NCBI GenBank assembly: GCA_002307315.1
Contig: DBTZ01000070.1
Span: 1 to 35,295, forward strand
DNA: 35,295 nt
Source: Alphaproteobacteria bacterium UBA1303
GTDB taxonomy: Bacteria > Pseudomonadota > Alphaproteobacteria > Micropepsales > Micropepsaceae
Direction of reading: 5' to 3'
The first letter of the stretch is position 1; every line of letters starts with the position of its first letter. The notes under the pieces were generated by a model that worked only from the letters and a program-made list of their open reading frames with translations, was not told the origin of the DNA and ran no database searches. This document shows positions 1 to 7,975 of the stretch, piece after piece. The translations under genes were made by a program, and so were the position numbers.

Positions 1-1
1 C

Positions 2-214
2 CACGATCACTCCGACTCGCTGGCCGAAATCAACACGGCGGTGAACCATATGGTTCAGACCACCCGGCGGAATGCCGCCATGGTCGAACAATCCCCCGCC
101 GCCGCCCAGTCGATGGCGGAGCGGGCGCGGGAATTGTCCAGCCTGATTGCGCGCTTCAAAACGCGAGTCGGCGAATCCGGTATGGCGGAGAAGGTCCGGA
201 CCCGGGCGGCCTAA
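2..214 (+). CDS. Methyl-accepting chemotaxis protein, C-terminal fragment (5' end outside window)
   Basis: The open frame entering the window reads LAEINTAV, then NAAMVEQ, then a run of alanines, ending with LSSLIARFK and a short basic tail before TAA. This is the usual end of the cytoplasmic signalling hairpin of a methyl-accepting chemotaxis protein, where EIN..AV...Q...NAAMVEQ marks the return helix. About 70 residues are visible, so ligand, membrane and HAMP parts cannot be judged. The protein would relay signals to CheA/CheW. The canonical EQST is EQSP here. No CheR/CheB-docking pentapeptide is seen at the C-terminus. It is not obviously linked to the sugar genes further on. Confidence 0.85.
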   Translation, partial: HDHSDSLAEINTAVNHMVQTTRRNAAMVEQSPAAAQSMAERARELSSLIARFKTRVGESGMAEKVRTRAA

Positions 215-462
215 TCGCCCCCCGGATTTCTTGGGACGCATTCTTCGTGCAGTGCATGGGAAAAGCGTATAAATTGGCTTCGCCAGAGATACAGGCGACG
301 GCGTTGGATGCGGTTAACGCAAAATATGGCCGAAGACAGGCCGAGCGGTGCCGCTCGCGGCGCTTGACGGAGCCCGGCAATCTGCGCCACTTACGCCCCC
401 GTGTTTCTGATGGATACGGGGCGGCGGACCGCACCGGCCAATTAATTTCGGCGCATTAACCA
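215..462. other. Intergenic region before queD, no gene recognised
   Basis: This stretch lies between the chemotaxis gene and queD. An open frame of 70 codons runs through most of it (247-459) but resembles nothing I know and has no convincing ribosome site. A short GGGCG/CGCCC stem spans the stop codon of the upstream gene (204-220) and lacks a T-run. I looked for a preQ1 riboswitch or a tRNA and could not support either. Confidence 0.4.
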
Positions 463-819
463 ATGAAGATCGTCCAGGCTTTTTCCTTCGAGGCGGCACA
501 TCATTTGCCGCATGTGGACGCCTCGCACCGCTGTAAGCGGTTGCACGGCCATTCCTATCGCATCGAGTTGACGCTGCAGGGACCGGTCGATCCGGCTACC
601 GGCTTCGTCGCCGACTTCTTCGACGTCGAGGCGGCGTTCGCGCCGGTGATGGATACGCTCGACCATCACTTCTTGAACGAGGTGCCGGGGCTGGAGAACC
701 CCACGGCGGAGAATATCGCGATGTGGATTTGGGGCGCGGTCAAGCCGGTGCTGCCGTTGTTGGCCTCGGTTGCGGTGTTCGAGACCCCGAACTGCTGGGC
801 GGTGTACGAGGGCGACTGA
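463..819 (+). CDS. queD: 6-carboxy-5,6,7,8-tetrahydropterin synthase (QueD)
   Basis: The enzyme converts 7,8-dihydroneopterin triphosphate to 6-carboxytetrahydropterin, the second step of queuosine (7-deazaguanine) synthesis, in the cytoplasm. The 118 residues match the E. coli QueD length (about 121) and run almost colinear with it: FSFEAAH, then HRCKRLHGH, then LDHHFLN, then GLENPT. Predicted zinc ligands are H13, H28 and H30. C24 in HRCKRLHGH is the catalytic cysteine position, H68/H69 sit in the catalytic LDHH motif, and E107 in VFET is the conserved pterin-binding glutamate. The cysteine and the LENPT motif favour QueD over the eukaryotic-type 6-pyruvoyl-tetrahydropterin synthase. No other queuosine gene is adjacent. 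The ATG at 463 has only a weak Shine-Dalgarno but gives the family N-terminus exactly. Confidence 0.93.
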   Translation: MKIVQAFSFEAAHHLPHVDASHRCKRLHGHSYRIELTLQGPVDPATGFVADFFDVEAAFAPVMDTLDHHFLNEVPGLENPTAENIAMWIWGAVKPVLPLLASVAVFETPNCWAVYEGD

Positions 820-842
820 CGATCAAACGCGATCAGTCCGTC

Positions 843-910
843 GCTCTATCCTTTTGCTTGGTCGCAACTTTCCGCGCAAAACCGATTCCACTTTTGCGCT
901 CGTTGCTCTA
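843..910 (+). repeat. 68-bp GCTCTA-bounded hairpin repeat, copy A
   Basis: The element starts and ends with GCTCTA. It folds as a hairpin with an inner stem GCGCAAAA/TTTTGCGC and an outer stem GCAAC/GTTGC around a loop containing CCGATTCCAC. It matches the inverted copy at 29904-29971 at 63 of 68 positions by hand alignment. A more distant relative is at 14900-14968. It ends exactly where the IS5-type fragment begins. Small hairpin repeats with an AAAACCG-ATTCCAC-TTTT core are typical of alphaproteobacterial intergenic DNA. Confidence 0.75.
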
Positions 911-1245
911 GCAGTTTGCTGAAAAACCACTCGCGGAAGGCGGTTTGACGTGATTCACTTCGCTGCCGGATTGGTGAGGCCCTGCGATGCGTGGACGTTT
1001 TTCGGACCAGAGCGGGCTATTTTCATACATCCGACATGAGGATCGTATCCTTGCGGCGCTTCCGCTGCGCCGGATCAGAGACCTGGTGCGGGCGGTATTG
1101 CGGGATTTGAGCCCGCGCTTTTCGCGGCTGTACGCACGCGAAGGCCGCCCGTCGATACCGCCGGAGCAACTGTTGAGCGCGCTGCTGCTGCAAGCGTTTT
1201 TCGGCATCCGCTCGGAGCGAGCAGCTGATGGAGTATCCGTTACGG
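911..1245 (+). mobile_element. Left part of an IS5-type insertion sequence
   Basis: The segment begins with GCAGTTTGCTGAAAAACC, which looks like the left terminal repeat of IS5-type elements. It continues with the first part of the transposase gene and then stops abruptly near 1233, where IS110-type sequence begins. No matching right terminal repeat is visible anywhere in the window, so the element has lost its 3' part. The exact left end is uncertain by several bases because it abuts the GCTCTA repeat. Confidence 0.65.
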
Positions 1246-1286
1246 TCAAGCAGGATATTGTGTCCGGCAGCGATTATCGCGGATGA
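987..1286 (+). pseudogene. IS5-family transposase, N-terminal fragment
   Basis: The first ~75 residues show the DUF772-type N-terminal domain of IS5 transposases: MRGRFSDQSGLFSYI, HPLR-like LPLRRIRDLVRAVL, LYAREGRPSIPPEQLL, then LLLQAFFGIRSER. Normally RSERQLMEQL follows. Here one extra base after RSER throws the frame, although codons for QLME are still legible in the +1 frame to about 1233. From there the sequence belongs to the IS110-type remnant on the other strand. The whole DDE catalytic domain is therefore absent and the fragment cannot transpose. The last ~25 residues of the open frame are out-of-frame or foreign. Confidence 0.8.
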
Positions 1287-1569
1287 GGGCGTTGGCGAGG
1301 ATGATAAGCTTACGCATGACGGCAGTGATGGCGGCGAGGACATCGGCGATGTCGCGTTCGATCTGTCGCAGGCGGTTGTCGTGCTGGCGTTTCAGCAACG
1401 GCAAGGTGATGGTCTGGCGTCGGTTTTTGAGCCTGGTTCGTTCCTTGACGAGGGCCTGATGGACCACGCGCAACTGTCTGAGTTGCAAGAGGTTTTCGTC
1501 GGCGACGGGTAACCGATGGGCGTCGAGATGGTCTTTCGAGATGTCGACGCCGATGGTAATCTCTGTCAT
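1246..1569 (-). pseudogene. IS110-family transposase with internal deletions
   Basis: The open frame starts at an ATG giving MTEITIGVDISKDHLDAHRLP, the standard N-terminus of IS110 DEDD transposases, including the first catalytic Asp in GVDISKD. It then jumps to a segment of the central region (LVKERTRLKNRRQT, LPLLKRQ, RLRQIERDI). It jumps again to the extreme C-terminus (TAVMRKLIILANALIRDNR). An intact protein has about 310-340 residues and this has 107. The remaining DEDD residues and the serine of the Tnp20 domain are missing, yet the pieces stay in one frame. The longer frame back to 1620 adds 17 residues foreign to the family. It lies inside or beside the broken IS5 gene, suggesting IS-into-IS insertion followed by deletion. 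Confidence 0.8.
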
Positions 1570-1829
1570 CTTTTTCCGTGTCCTCTGCTTGTCGTGCGAG
1601 CCCGAAGCTCGGGTATCCATTCAGGTCACAGGAAAAGACGGGGGCGATCCTACTCTAACTCGGCCCGTTTTGCGGCCAGCAACGGAACGATCCATCCCCT
1701 GCCGCCGGGAGTGGGCGGCCGCCCACTCCCGGCGGTCCTACCATGCCAGAAAGACCGGAATAATCATAAGACAAGCAACGTGCGCGAATGCAGACCGCGC
1801 GCGTTGTTTCGGAAGGGTTCGCGCCAGGC
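1570..1829. other. Non-coding region upstream of the IS110 remnant and downstream of the GH10 gene
   Basis: This gene-free stretch should contain the left non-coding end of the IS110-type element, which in IS110-group elements encodes the bridge RNA. I cannot recognise its loops. It also contains the perfect palindrome at 1702-1735. It is the 3' flank of the xylanase operon. No remaining 3' part of the IS5 element is seen here. Confidence 0.4.
1702..1735. terminator. Perfect 34-bp GC-rich palindrome, possible transcription end
   Basis: The half-site CCGCCGGGAGTGGGCGG is followed without spacer by its exact reverse complement, centred between 1718 and 1719. It lies 95 bp beyond the stop of the minus-strand GH10 gene and could end that operon. 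There is no T-run on either side, so it is not a classical intrinsic terminator. A zero-spacer palindrome of this length could instead be an insertion-sequence relic or a cruciform site. Confidence 0.45.
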
Positions 1830-3023
1830 CTACGTCAGCGACGCCATCGCCGGACGGTTCGGCGCGGCGCGGAAGGCATCCGCCATCGCCTGATACAGCA
1901 ATGTCGGACGGTATTCATCGTCGTAAGGGCAGCACCGCTTGGGTGAGCCGTCGCTTCGCGGCGAGGTGCCTTGCAGCCATGAGTACTTATTCACCAATCC
2001 CCACGCCATGACATATCGCATCTGTCGATAGCTCAGCATGAAATCGAGATAGGCGCGGCCGAGGTCGGCCACCGCCCGGTCGCGGGTTTGAATGTCGCCA
2101 TCGACGTATTTGTCGTTGATATCGAATTCGGTGATGACGAGATCGAGCCCCATACCGACGATTTCACCGAGAAACCGCCGCCATCCGGCCGAGCCCTGCG
2201 TCGAGAACCGCGACGTCGCATCCGGCATGTTCTTGAAGCCGATATGCGACTGAATGCCGAACGCGTCGATCGGCGCATTATTTTTCTTGAGCCGTTCGAG
2301 CAGTTTCAAGACGCCGGCATAATGCTTTTCGTTGTCCGGCGCGAGATCGGGATAATCGTTATAGACCAATTGGGCATGCGGCGCCGCCTCGCGCGCGGCA
2401 CGAAAAGCAATATCGATAACATCCGGACCAAGCGCACGGGTAAAGACGGTATCTTCCAATTCGCCGGTTTTGGGGTCTATGCTTTCGTTGACCACATCCC
2501 AGGAAAAAATGCGATCGCCGTAGCGGCGGCACACTTTGTCGATGTGATCGACCAGCATCTTTTCGGCATTGGCGCGCGGCTGCGGACCGAAATCGATGTT
2601 GTTCAGCCACGGAAGCATCCATCGTGCGCTGTTCCACAACAGCGTATGGCCGCGTACGGCATAGTTATTTTCCGCGGCATAGGCCATCAGCTTATCGGCA
2701 CGCACGAATGTGAACACATCCGCTTTGGGCCGCAACGAGTACCATTTGAGTTCGTTCTCCGGCACCACAAGCCCGCACTGTTCCGCCGTCAAGGCGAGCA
2801 ACTTGGGATCGGTGTATGCCGACGCGAAAGGCTCCATCTTCGGATTGCTTCCCGGTGCGCCGCTCGGGCCGCTGCCGAGGCACGACCCGAAGCGCAAACC
2901 TTTGGCCCGCGCCAGCGCGTCGAGAGAACCCGCCTCGGCAGCCGACAGACGGCCCGGGGCGCATACGGCGGCGGTTCCGGCCAGCGTCATCGCCATAAAT
3001 TCACGACGTGTTCGATTGTCCAT
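1830..3023 (-). CDS. GH10 endo-1,4-beta-xylanase, Tat-exported
   Basis: The protein should hydrolyse internal beta-1,4-xylosidic bonds in the periplasm. The 397-residue protein opens with a twin-arginine-like signal (TRREFMAM, hydrophobic stretch, alanine-rich end near residue 29) and continues as one GH10 barrel. Visible motifs are HTLLW (126-130), WDVVNE (165-170, with E170 as acid/base) and ITEFDI (E279 as nucleophile), plus IQSHI near 248. Near the end are WGLVNKYSW and the Arg/Pro-rich loop before RPTLLY. Length fits a single-domain GH10 without a binding module. It is the last gene of the GH2-uxaA-GH10 operon, 29 bp after uxaA. A xylanase in a pectin-type locus is out of place unless a xylan module once adjoined it. 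Confidence 0.93.
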   Translation of the reverse strand: MDNRTRREFMAMTLAGTAAVCAPGRLSAAEAGSLDALARAKGLRFGSCLGSGPSGAPGSNPKMEPFASAYTDPKLLALTAEQCGLVVPENELKWYSLRPKADVFTFVRADKLMAYAAENNYAVRGHTLLWNSARWMLPWLNNIDFGPQPRANAEKMLVDHIDKVCRRYGDRIFSWDVVNESIDPKTGELEDTVFTRALGPDVIDIAFRAAREAAPHAQLVYNDYPDLAPDNEKHYAGVLKLLERLKKNNAPIDAFGIQSHIGFKNMPDATSRFSTQGSAGWRRFLGEIVGMGLDLVITEFDINDKYVDGDIQTRDRAVADLGRAYLDFMLSYRQMRYVMAWGLVNKYSWLQGTSPRSDGSPKRCCPYDDEYRPTLLYQAMADAFRAAPNRPAMASLT

Positions 3024-3052
3024 GATGCAATTCTCGCTATATCAATGGCCGC

Positions 3053-4576
3053 TTACATGACGGCGCCGATGTGCCAGGGGACGAATTCCATATCGCCATA
3101 ACCGAGTTCTTCGCTCTTGGTGCGCTTGCCCGATGCGGTCTCGATCATCAGATCGAGAATTTGCTCTCCAATGTCCTCGACCGAGGCGTCGCCGGTGGCG
3201 ATCGGGCCGCAGTTGAGGTCCATGTCCTCTTTCATGTGCTCGTACATCGTGGTGTTGGTCGCCAGCTTAACCGTCGGCGTCGGTTTGCAGCCGTAAGCCG
3301 AGCCCCGGCCGGTGGTAAACGCAATCAAATTCGCCCCCGACGCCACCTGACCGGTAGCCGAGCAGGGGTCCAGGCCGGGGCTGTCCATATACACCAGGCC
3401 ATGTTGGGTGATCGGTTTGGCGTACTCCACCACTTCCATCAACGGGCTGGTGCCCGCCTTGGCCACGGCACCCAGCGATTTTTCCAAAATGGTGGTGATG
3501 CCGCCCGCCTTGTTGCCCGGCGAGGGGTTGTTGTTCATCTCCATTCCGTTGATCCTGGTATAGTTCTCCCACCACACAATCCGCTCGCGCAGGCGTTCGG
3601 CGATCTCGGGGCTGGCGGCGCGCGCATACAAAAGATGTTCGGCGCCGTAGATTTCCGGCGTCTCGGATAAAATCACCGTTCCGCCCAGTTCCACCAGCCG
3701 GTCACAGGCGTTACCCAACGCCGGATTGCCGGTGATACCCGACCACGCATCCGAAGCCCCGCATTGCAAGCCAACGATCAGTTCGCTTGCCGGCTGTTCG
3801 GTGCGTTTGGCCGCATCGGCCTCTGGCAGTAGCAGCTTCAGCCGGTTCAGGCCTTCCTCTACCGCCAAGCGCGTGCCGCCGACATCCTGAATGGTATAGG
3901 ACTGGAACTTCGATCCCGCCTCAATGGCATAATCCTTCTGGATGCGCGCAATCTGCGGCACCTCGCAACCCAGGCCGACCAGTAGCACCGCGGCAAAGTT
4001 CGGATTGTGCGCCGTTCCCCACAACGTGCGCACCAGAAGATCGTACAATTCGCCATTCGACGGCATGCCGCAGCCCGAATGATGCACGATCGGCACAATC
4101 CCGTCGACGTTGGGATAATCCTTCAAAAGACTGCGCCCTTGCTCGGCGATGAACTTCGCCACCGTTGCCGAGCAGTTCACCGAGGTCAGCACCGCCACAT
4201 AATTGCGCGTGCCTACCCGACCGTCGGCTCGCTTGAACCCCATAAAGCTGCGCGGACGTTCGTCCGAACGGAACGCCGCGATCTTCTCCGCCTCAGAGCG
4301 TAAATCCGAGAAACCGACATTATGCACATGCACATGCGCCCCCGCCTCAATATCGGCCGTCGCCACCCCCAGCACTTGGCCGTACTTGCGCACCGGTTCG
4401 CCTTTGCGGATTGCCTTGGTTGCTATCTTATGGCCGAACGGTATCGCGTCCAGCGTCACCACGTTCTCGCCGCCAATCGATGTGTCCGCAGGCAACGCCG
4501 TCAGCGCAACAACTACGTTGTCCGCTGGATGAAGCCGGATGACACCGGCGTTTTTGCTACGACGACTGTTGGCCAT
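3053..4576 (-). CDS. uxaA: Altronate dehydratase (UxaA), full length
   Basis: UxaA dehydrates D-altronate to 2-keto-3-deoxygluconate in the cytoplasm, the third step of D-galacturonate breakdown by the isomerase route. The 507-residue protein has an N-terminal SAF-type domain (to about residue 95, ending near GAHVHVHN) and the large UxaA/GarD domain. The latter has GRVGTRNYVAVLTSVNCSATVAK split as usual, HHSGCGM, GLQCGASDAWSGITGNPA, and NCGPIATGDASVEDIG near the end. The start at 4576 is set by AAGGAGG seven bases upstream. The open frame continues upstream to 5005, but that part lies inside the GH2 gene and is a shadow. It begins 31 bp after the GH2 stop and ends 29 bp before the GH10 start. 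uxaB and uxaC are not in the window. Galactarate dehydratase is the main alternative. Confidence 0.92.
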   Translation of the reverse strand: MANSRRSKNAGVIRLHPADNVVVALTALPADTSIGGENVVTLDAIPFGHKIATKAIRKGEPVRKYGQVLGVATADIEAGAHVHVHNVGFSDLRSEAEKIAAFRSDERPRSFMGFKRADGRVGTRNYVAVLTSVNCSATVAKFIAEQGRSLLKDYPNVDGIVPIVHHSGCGMPSNGELYDLLVRTLWGTAHNPNFAAVLLVGLGCEVPQIARIQKDYAIEAGSKFQSYTIQDVGGTRLAVEEGLNRLKLLLPEADAAKRTEQPASELIVGLQCGASDAWSGITGNPALGNACDRLVELGGTVILSETPEIYGAEHLLYARAASPEIAERLRERIVWWENYTRINGMEMNNNPSPGNKAGGITTILEKSLGAVAKAGTSPLMEVVEYAKPITQHGLVYMDSPGLDPCSATGQVASGANLIAFTTGRGSAYGCKPTPTVKLATNTTMYEHMKEDMDLNCGPIATGDASVEDIGEQILDLMIETASGKRTKSEELGYGDMEFVPWHIGAVM

Positions 4577-4592
4577 GATAACCTCCTTGAAA
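4577..4592 (-). promoter_or_regulatory. Strong ribosome binding site of uxaA
   Basis: On the minus strand AAGGAGG precedes the uxaA ATG with normal spacing. It decides the start within a much longer open frame that otherwise runs on to 5005 through the upstream gene. Confidence 0.8.
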
Positions 4593-4607
4593 AAAATGAA
4601 CCTGATT

Positions 4608-7600
4608 TCACCTGCCGACCAGCCAAGCCACTGCATTGCCGAGGAACCGCTGCTGCAACGGATCGGAGAAATCGGGGATACGATGGAAGAGAAGCTTTCC
4701 CTTGCCGAGAAGGGCAGAGAACGTGCCGGCGCCGACGCGGCGATCATGATCGCGGCCGTAGCCGACCAAAACATCGACATCCTGTCCGTCGACGATAAGG
4801 CCGTTGGCACCGCGGCCGTGCGCCTGATAGTAACCGCCCATCTCGCGATCGACCGGCATACCGTCGAAGACGGGATGCGAACGCAGGAAATACCAGTTGC
4901 CCATCCAAGGTGCGCGGAATTTTCCCACCTGACCGTCGTAACCGAAAGCACCTTCGGCAGCAAGTTGCGTGGCGATACCGTCGGCCAACCCGTCTTCCTG
5001 CGCAATCACAAATAGCGGCGTACCCGTCTTGACCGCAGCGATCGCATCGGCGGGCAATCTGCCCGGAACCAGCGGCGAATTGGTATCGCGTTGGAGCTGT
5101 ACGCCCGCATCGCCGCCCAGTCTTTGGGCCGGGGTCGATTGCTCGGACAAACCGCCGGCGACAATGGCGTCGCAAGCGCCATCTGCGGAAAAGTCCGCAA
5201 GCGCAATGCCGGGCAACGCCTGTAATTGCAGCCGGGTAGCCTCGCGAAGGCCGCACGTTGCCAGGCGAATCACCCGGCCGGGAACCGGCGTATGCCCTGC
5301 GTCCGCAACCCATAGTTCGCGGACATGCGAAGTTTGGGAGACACTCGTCAACGACAGGGAAAAACGGTACGGCCCCTCTTGCGTCAACGGCGGCGTAACA
5401 AAACCTTCCTCGATCAAAACACTGAATTGATCGGGGGAAATCTGCGGCACCGGAAATACGCCGAGCCTGGTCTTGCGTCCACGCGGATCACGCATAGAAA
5501 AGACCAGCTTGCCGACCGGCGGAACACCGGTATCGTTCAGCAGATAAAAATCGAAGACCGCCTTATCGCCGCGCGCGACGGTCAGGCTGCGCTGTTTGGC
5601 AACCGGACGCAACGGCAGGAGACTGGTGCGGATGAGGGCCGGATCGCCCTTACAATTGCGAAGATTGTCGACAATGCCCGAATGATTGTCGATGGCGGTC
5701 GATTCCCAGCCGCTGATGGCAGCAAAATCCGTCGCGTCGTTAATTCGCGCATTTTCCATATACTGTTGCCAACTCTCGAAGGATTTGCGTCCGAGTGCGG
5801 CAAACAGCATAGACGCGGTCGGAAAAGCCCGGCGGAATTTCCATCGGTCCAAAAAGGCGTCATAGGCGGAAAGAATGGCGCGATGGTCGGCAAGGTCGTA
5901 ACTCGTCCCGCCGCGCCGGACAATTTCCGCCACCATCTTCTGATGGTCGTCCGGCACCGCGCAGCCTTCCATCTCGCCGAACTGCACCAAGGCCTGACGC
6001 TCAGGCTGGCGGTAGTTGAAGCGATCGGGATCGCGATAGAACTCGTCGTACCACTGCTCGCCCGCGCCCTGATGGTCGTTCCACCACCCCCCGAACGGCT
6101 CGACATCGGAACGATGCGGCCTGGGATCGTAGGGTGCGTACCAGACTTGCGCGGCCAAGGTCGGCGGCGCGGTCATGCCGTCGTTGAGTACAATGCAGCG
6201 GCTGTCGTCCTCTGCACGCATGGCATCGAGCGCCGCGAAAGTCGCAGGATCGTTCAAATCCGCACCGGCTTCGTTCTGCAGCGTATATTGGATCAGCGAG
6301 GGGTGGCTGCGGAACGCCCGCGCCATCGCCGCACATTTGGCAATCATAAAGGCTTGCGAAAAGCGATCCGCCAGGGTTTTGGGCGGCAGCATGACGACGC
6401 TGTTGGCGTCGGTTTTAAGGCCGTCCGGCCATTTGCCAATGGCCAATTTTCCCCCGCCCGGCTCCATTACTCGCAGAAGACCGTAACGGTCGTGGGCATC
6501 GAAGACTTCCGGCTTGCCGACATTGCGATGGAAGTTGAGGCAATTGAGACCAAGCGCCTTGGCCTGCAAAACCTCTTTTTCGGCAAGATCGGGCGTCGGC
6601 CATAACCCGTTCAATCCCCAATAGCCCCAACTGATCGCCGAGTAGATTCGGATTCGCCTGCCGTTGAGGCGAAACACGGCATCTTTACCCACGCCATCGG
6701 GCGCAAACCAACGGAAGCCGAACGTCACGGACTTTAAACTTTCGCCGCCGCCCGGCGATTGTCGGCGCGCGGTGAGACGATAGAGATTGGGATTATCCGT
6801 GCCCCACAGTTTTGCGGTCTTTGCGGTCACCTCATACTCGTACGTTCCGTCGGCGGTTCGCCCGACGAAACGAATTTGCGCCTTGAGCGGCCGACCGGTT
6901 TTGGCACCGCGGATTTCGAGCGAAGGAGGCGAATCGGCAGCTCCGACGATTTTGACGAAGGCATGAACGCAGCGTTGCTCGGGGCGATTTAAGACCCAGA
7001 CGTCTTCGATGTGCCCGTCAAGCGGATGAGCGCTTAAGCTCATGCCACGGTCGATACCGCCGAAGCCGTGCGATCGATAGACGTTAACCTTGCCCCAGGC
7101 GATAATTTCGCCGTCCACCCAATCGAACCGACCGCCGGGGTTGGTAATGCGGATGGCGAGAAAATTGTTTTCGCCCGGCACTGCGGCCCCGGTAAGATCG
7201 CAGGTGAACGGCAGTTCTTCCATAATGGAATAACCCACCAGCCGCCGGTTGAGATAGACCTCGGCACGCATGCGGGCGCCGCGGATATGCAAAAGGATGC
7301 GCTTGCCCTTCAAATACGAAGGAATGGCGATCTGACGATACCACCAAGACACGCCGCAATAGGCGCCGTTCTGCGGCACCGAATCGCGCGAGGCGTAGCT
7401 GTATTCCTCCGGCGTGTAGGGTCGCGAACCGAACGCGCCCCAATAATGCTGCTCGACGGTGGCGGGCAGCGTCACCGCAACGCCTGCAGCGGCGGCAAGA
7501 CGGTCCCATCCGCCGGTGGGCGGGTTGACCGGCAAAGATTTGAGATCGACGTCAGCGGGCAAATAAATCGCGTCGTCGCGCCACGGCGCCGCCTCGTCCA

Positions 7601-7760
7601 CCCATAACCTCCAGCCGTCATCGGGGATCGACTGAAAATCCGCTATCGGGGAACGAACGCCCTGCGCATCGCTTCCGACTGCCGACAAACCGGCCAAGGT
7701 GACGCCGGAAGAGCCGGCCAGCAAAACGAAATCGCGACGATTTAATCGGGATGGCGACAT
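4608..7760 (-). CDS. GH2-family glycoside hydrolase with C-terminal extension, Tat-exported
   Basis: The 1050-residue protein carries a Tat signal (NRRDFVLLAGSSGV) and the GH2 order. A jelly-roll sugar-binding domain (about 45-250, with GVSWWYRQIAIP and RMRAEVYLNRRLVGYS) is followed by an immunoglobulin-like domain (about 260-350). The barrel then contains GLNCLNFHRN near 405, and QNEAGADLN places the acid/base at N496-E497. The nucleophile is probably E595 or E597 in LVQFGEMEG, unlike the common SEF/SEYG. The last ~250 residues form an extra alpha/beta region resembling amidotransferase-like or trimerisation domains. It could remove beta-galactose or a beta-uronic acid from pectin side chains; the substrate is not readable. 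It heads the GH2-uxaA-GH10 operon. No good ribosome site precedes the ATG. Confidence 0.8.
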   Translation of the reverse strand: MSPSRLNRRDFVLLAGSSGVTLAGLSAVGSDAQGVRSPIADFQSIPDDGWRLWVDEAAPWRDDAIYLPADVDLKSLPVNPPTGGWDRLAAAAGVAVTLPATVEQHYWGAFGSRPYTPEEYSYASRDSVPQNGAYCGVSWWYRQIAIPSYLKGKRILLHIRGARMRAEVYLNRRLVGYSIMEELPFTCDLTGAAVPGENNFLAIRITNPGGRFDWVDGEIIAWGKVNVYRSHGFGGIDRGMSLSAHPLDGHIEDVWVLNRPEQRCVHAFVKIVGAADSPPSLEIRGAKTGRPLKAQIRFVGRTADGTYEYEVTAKTAKLWGTDNPNLYRLTARRQSPGGGESLKSVTFGFRWFAPDGVGKDAVFRLNGRRIRIYSAISWGYWGLNGLWPTPDLAEKEVLQAKALGLNCLNFHRNVGKPEVFDAHDRYGLLRVMEPGGGKLAIGKWPDGLKTDANSVVMLPPKTLADRFSQAFMIAKCAAMARAFRSHPSLIQYTLQNEAGADLNDPATFAALDAMRAEDDSRCIVLNDGMTAPPTLAAQVWYAPYDPRPHRSDVEPFGGWWNDHQGAGEQWYDEFYRDPDRFNYRQPERQALVQFGEMEGCAVPDDHQKMVAEIVRRGGTSYDLADHRAILSAYDAFLDRWKFRRAFPTASMLFAALGRKSFESWQQYMENARINDATDFAAISGWESTAIDNHSGIVDNLRNCKGDPALIRTSLLPLRPVAKQRSLTVARGDKAVFDFYLLNDTGVPPVGKLVFSMRDPRGRKTRLGVFPVPQISPDQFSVLIEEGFVTPPLTQEGPYRFSLSLTSVSQTSHVRELWVADAGHTPVPGRVIRLATCGLREATRLQLQALPGIALADFSADGACDAIVAGGLSEQSTPAQRLGGDAGVQLQRDTNSPLVPGRLPADAIAAVKTGTPLFVIAQEDGLADGIATQLAAEGAFGYDGQVGKFRAPWMGNWYFLRSHPVFDGMPVDREMGGYYQAHGRGANGLIVDGQDVDVLVGYGRDHDRRVGAGTFSALLGKGKLLFHRIPDFSDPLQQRFLGNAVAWLVGR

Positions 7761-7842
7761 GGGTTCATCGTCAGGTTGGCGGCAGCATCATGCCGTATCG
7801 ATCAAAGACCGATTGCATGGCCAAGGCAATATCGCCCCGCCG

Positions 7843-7880
7843 CAAAAAAACAACGCGCCCGGTCAAACGGCCGGGCGCGC
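7843..7880 (-). terminator. Rho-independent terminator of the first TonB receptor gene
   Basis: On the minus strand a nine-pair stem (arms at 7871-7879 and 7854-7862, CGCGCCCGG and complement) with an eight-base loop is followed by TTG and a run of seven T. It lies 97 bp beyond the TonB receptor stop and about 80 bp before the GH2 start. It therefore ends the receptor transcript and implies a separate start or read-through for the GH2 operon. Confidence 0.85.
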
Positions 7881-7975
7881 CTATATGTCTTAGCGAAGGT
7901 GCGGCGGGAAGACGCCACGCGTTGCGAAACCGTCTTCCCGAATAACATCCACACCACCTTTTCGCGTTACCTATA

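Noticed and set aside
215..462. preQ1 riboswitch before queD
   Set aside because: I could not find the small pseudoknot pattern; the stretch has no convincing stem with an A-rich tail.
2088..3101. 337-codon open frame on the plus strand opposite the GH10 gene
   Set aside because: It is antisense to a gene with a complete GH10 active site, has no recognisable family features, and is explained by codon bias of high-GC DNA.
4577..5005. N-terminal extension of UxaA
   Set aside because: It lies in the GH2 coding sequence in another frame, and the strong ribosome site at 4577-4592 sets the start at 4576.
5325..6605. 426-codon open frame opposite the GH2 gene
   Set aside because: Antisense to the GH2 barrel, with basic, low-complexity translation and no ribosome site.
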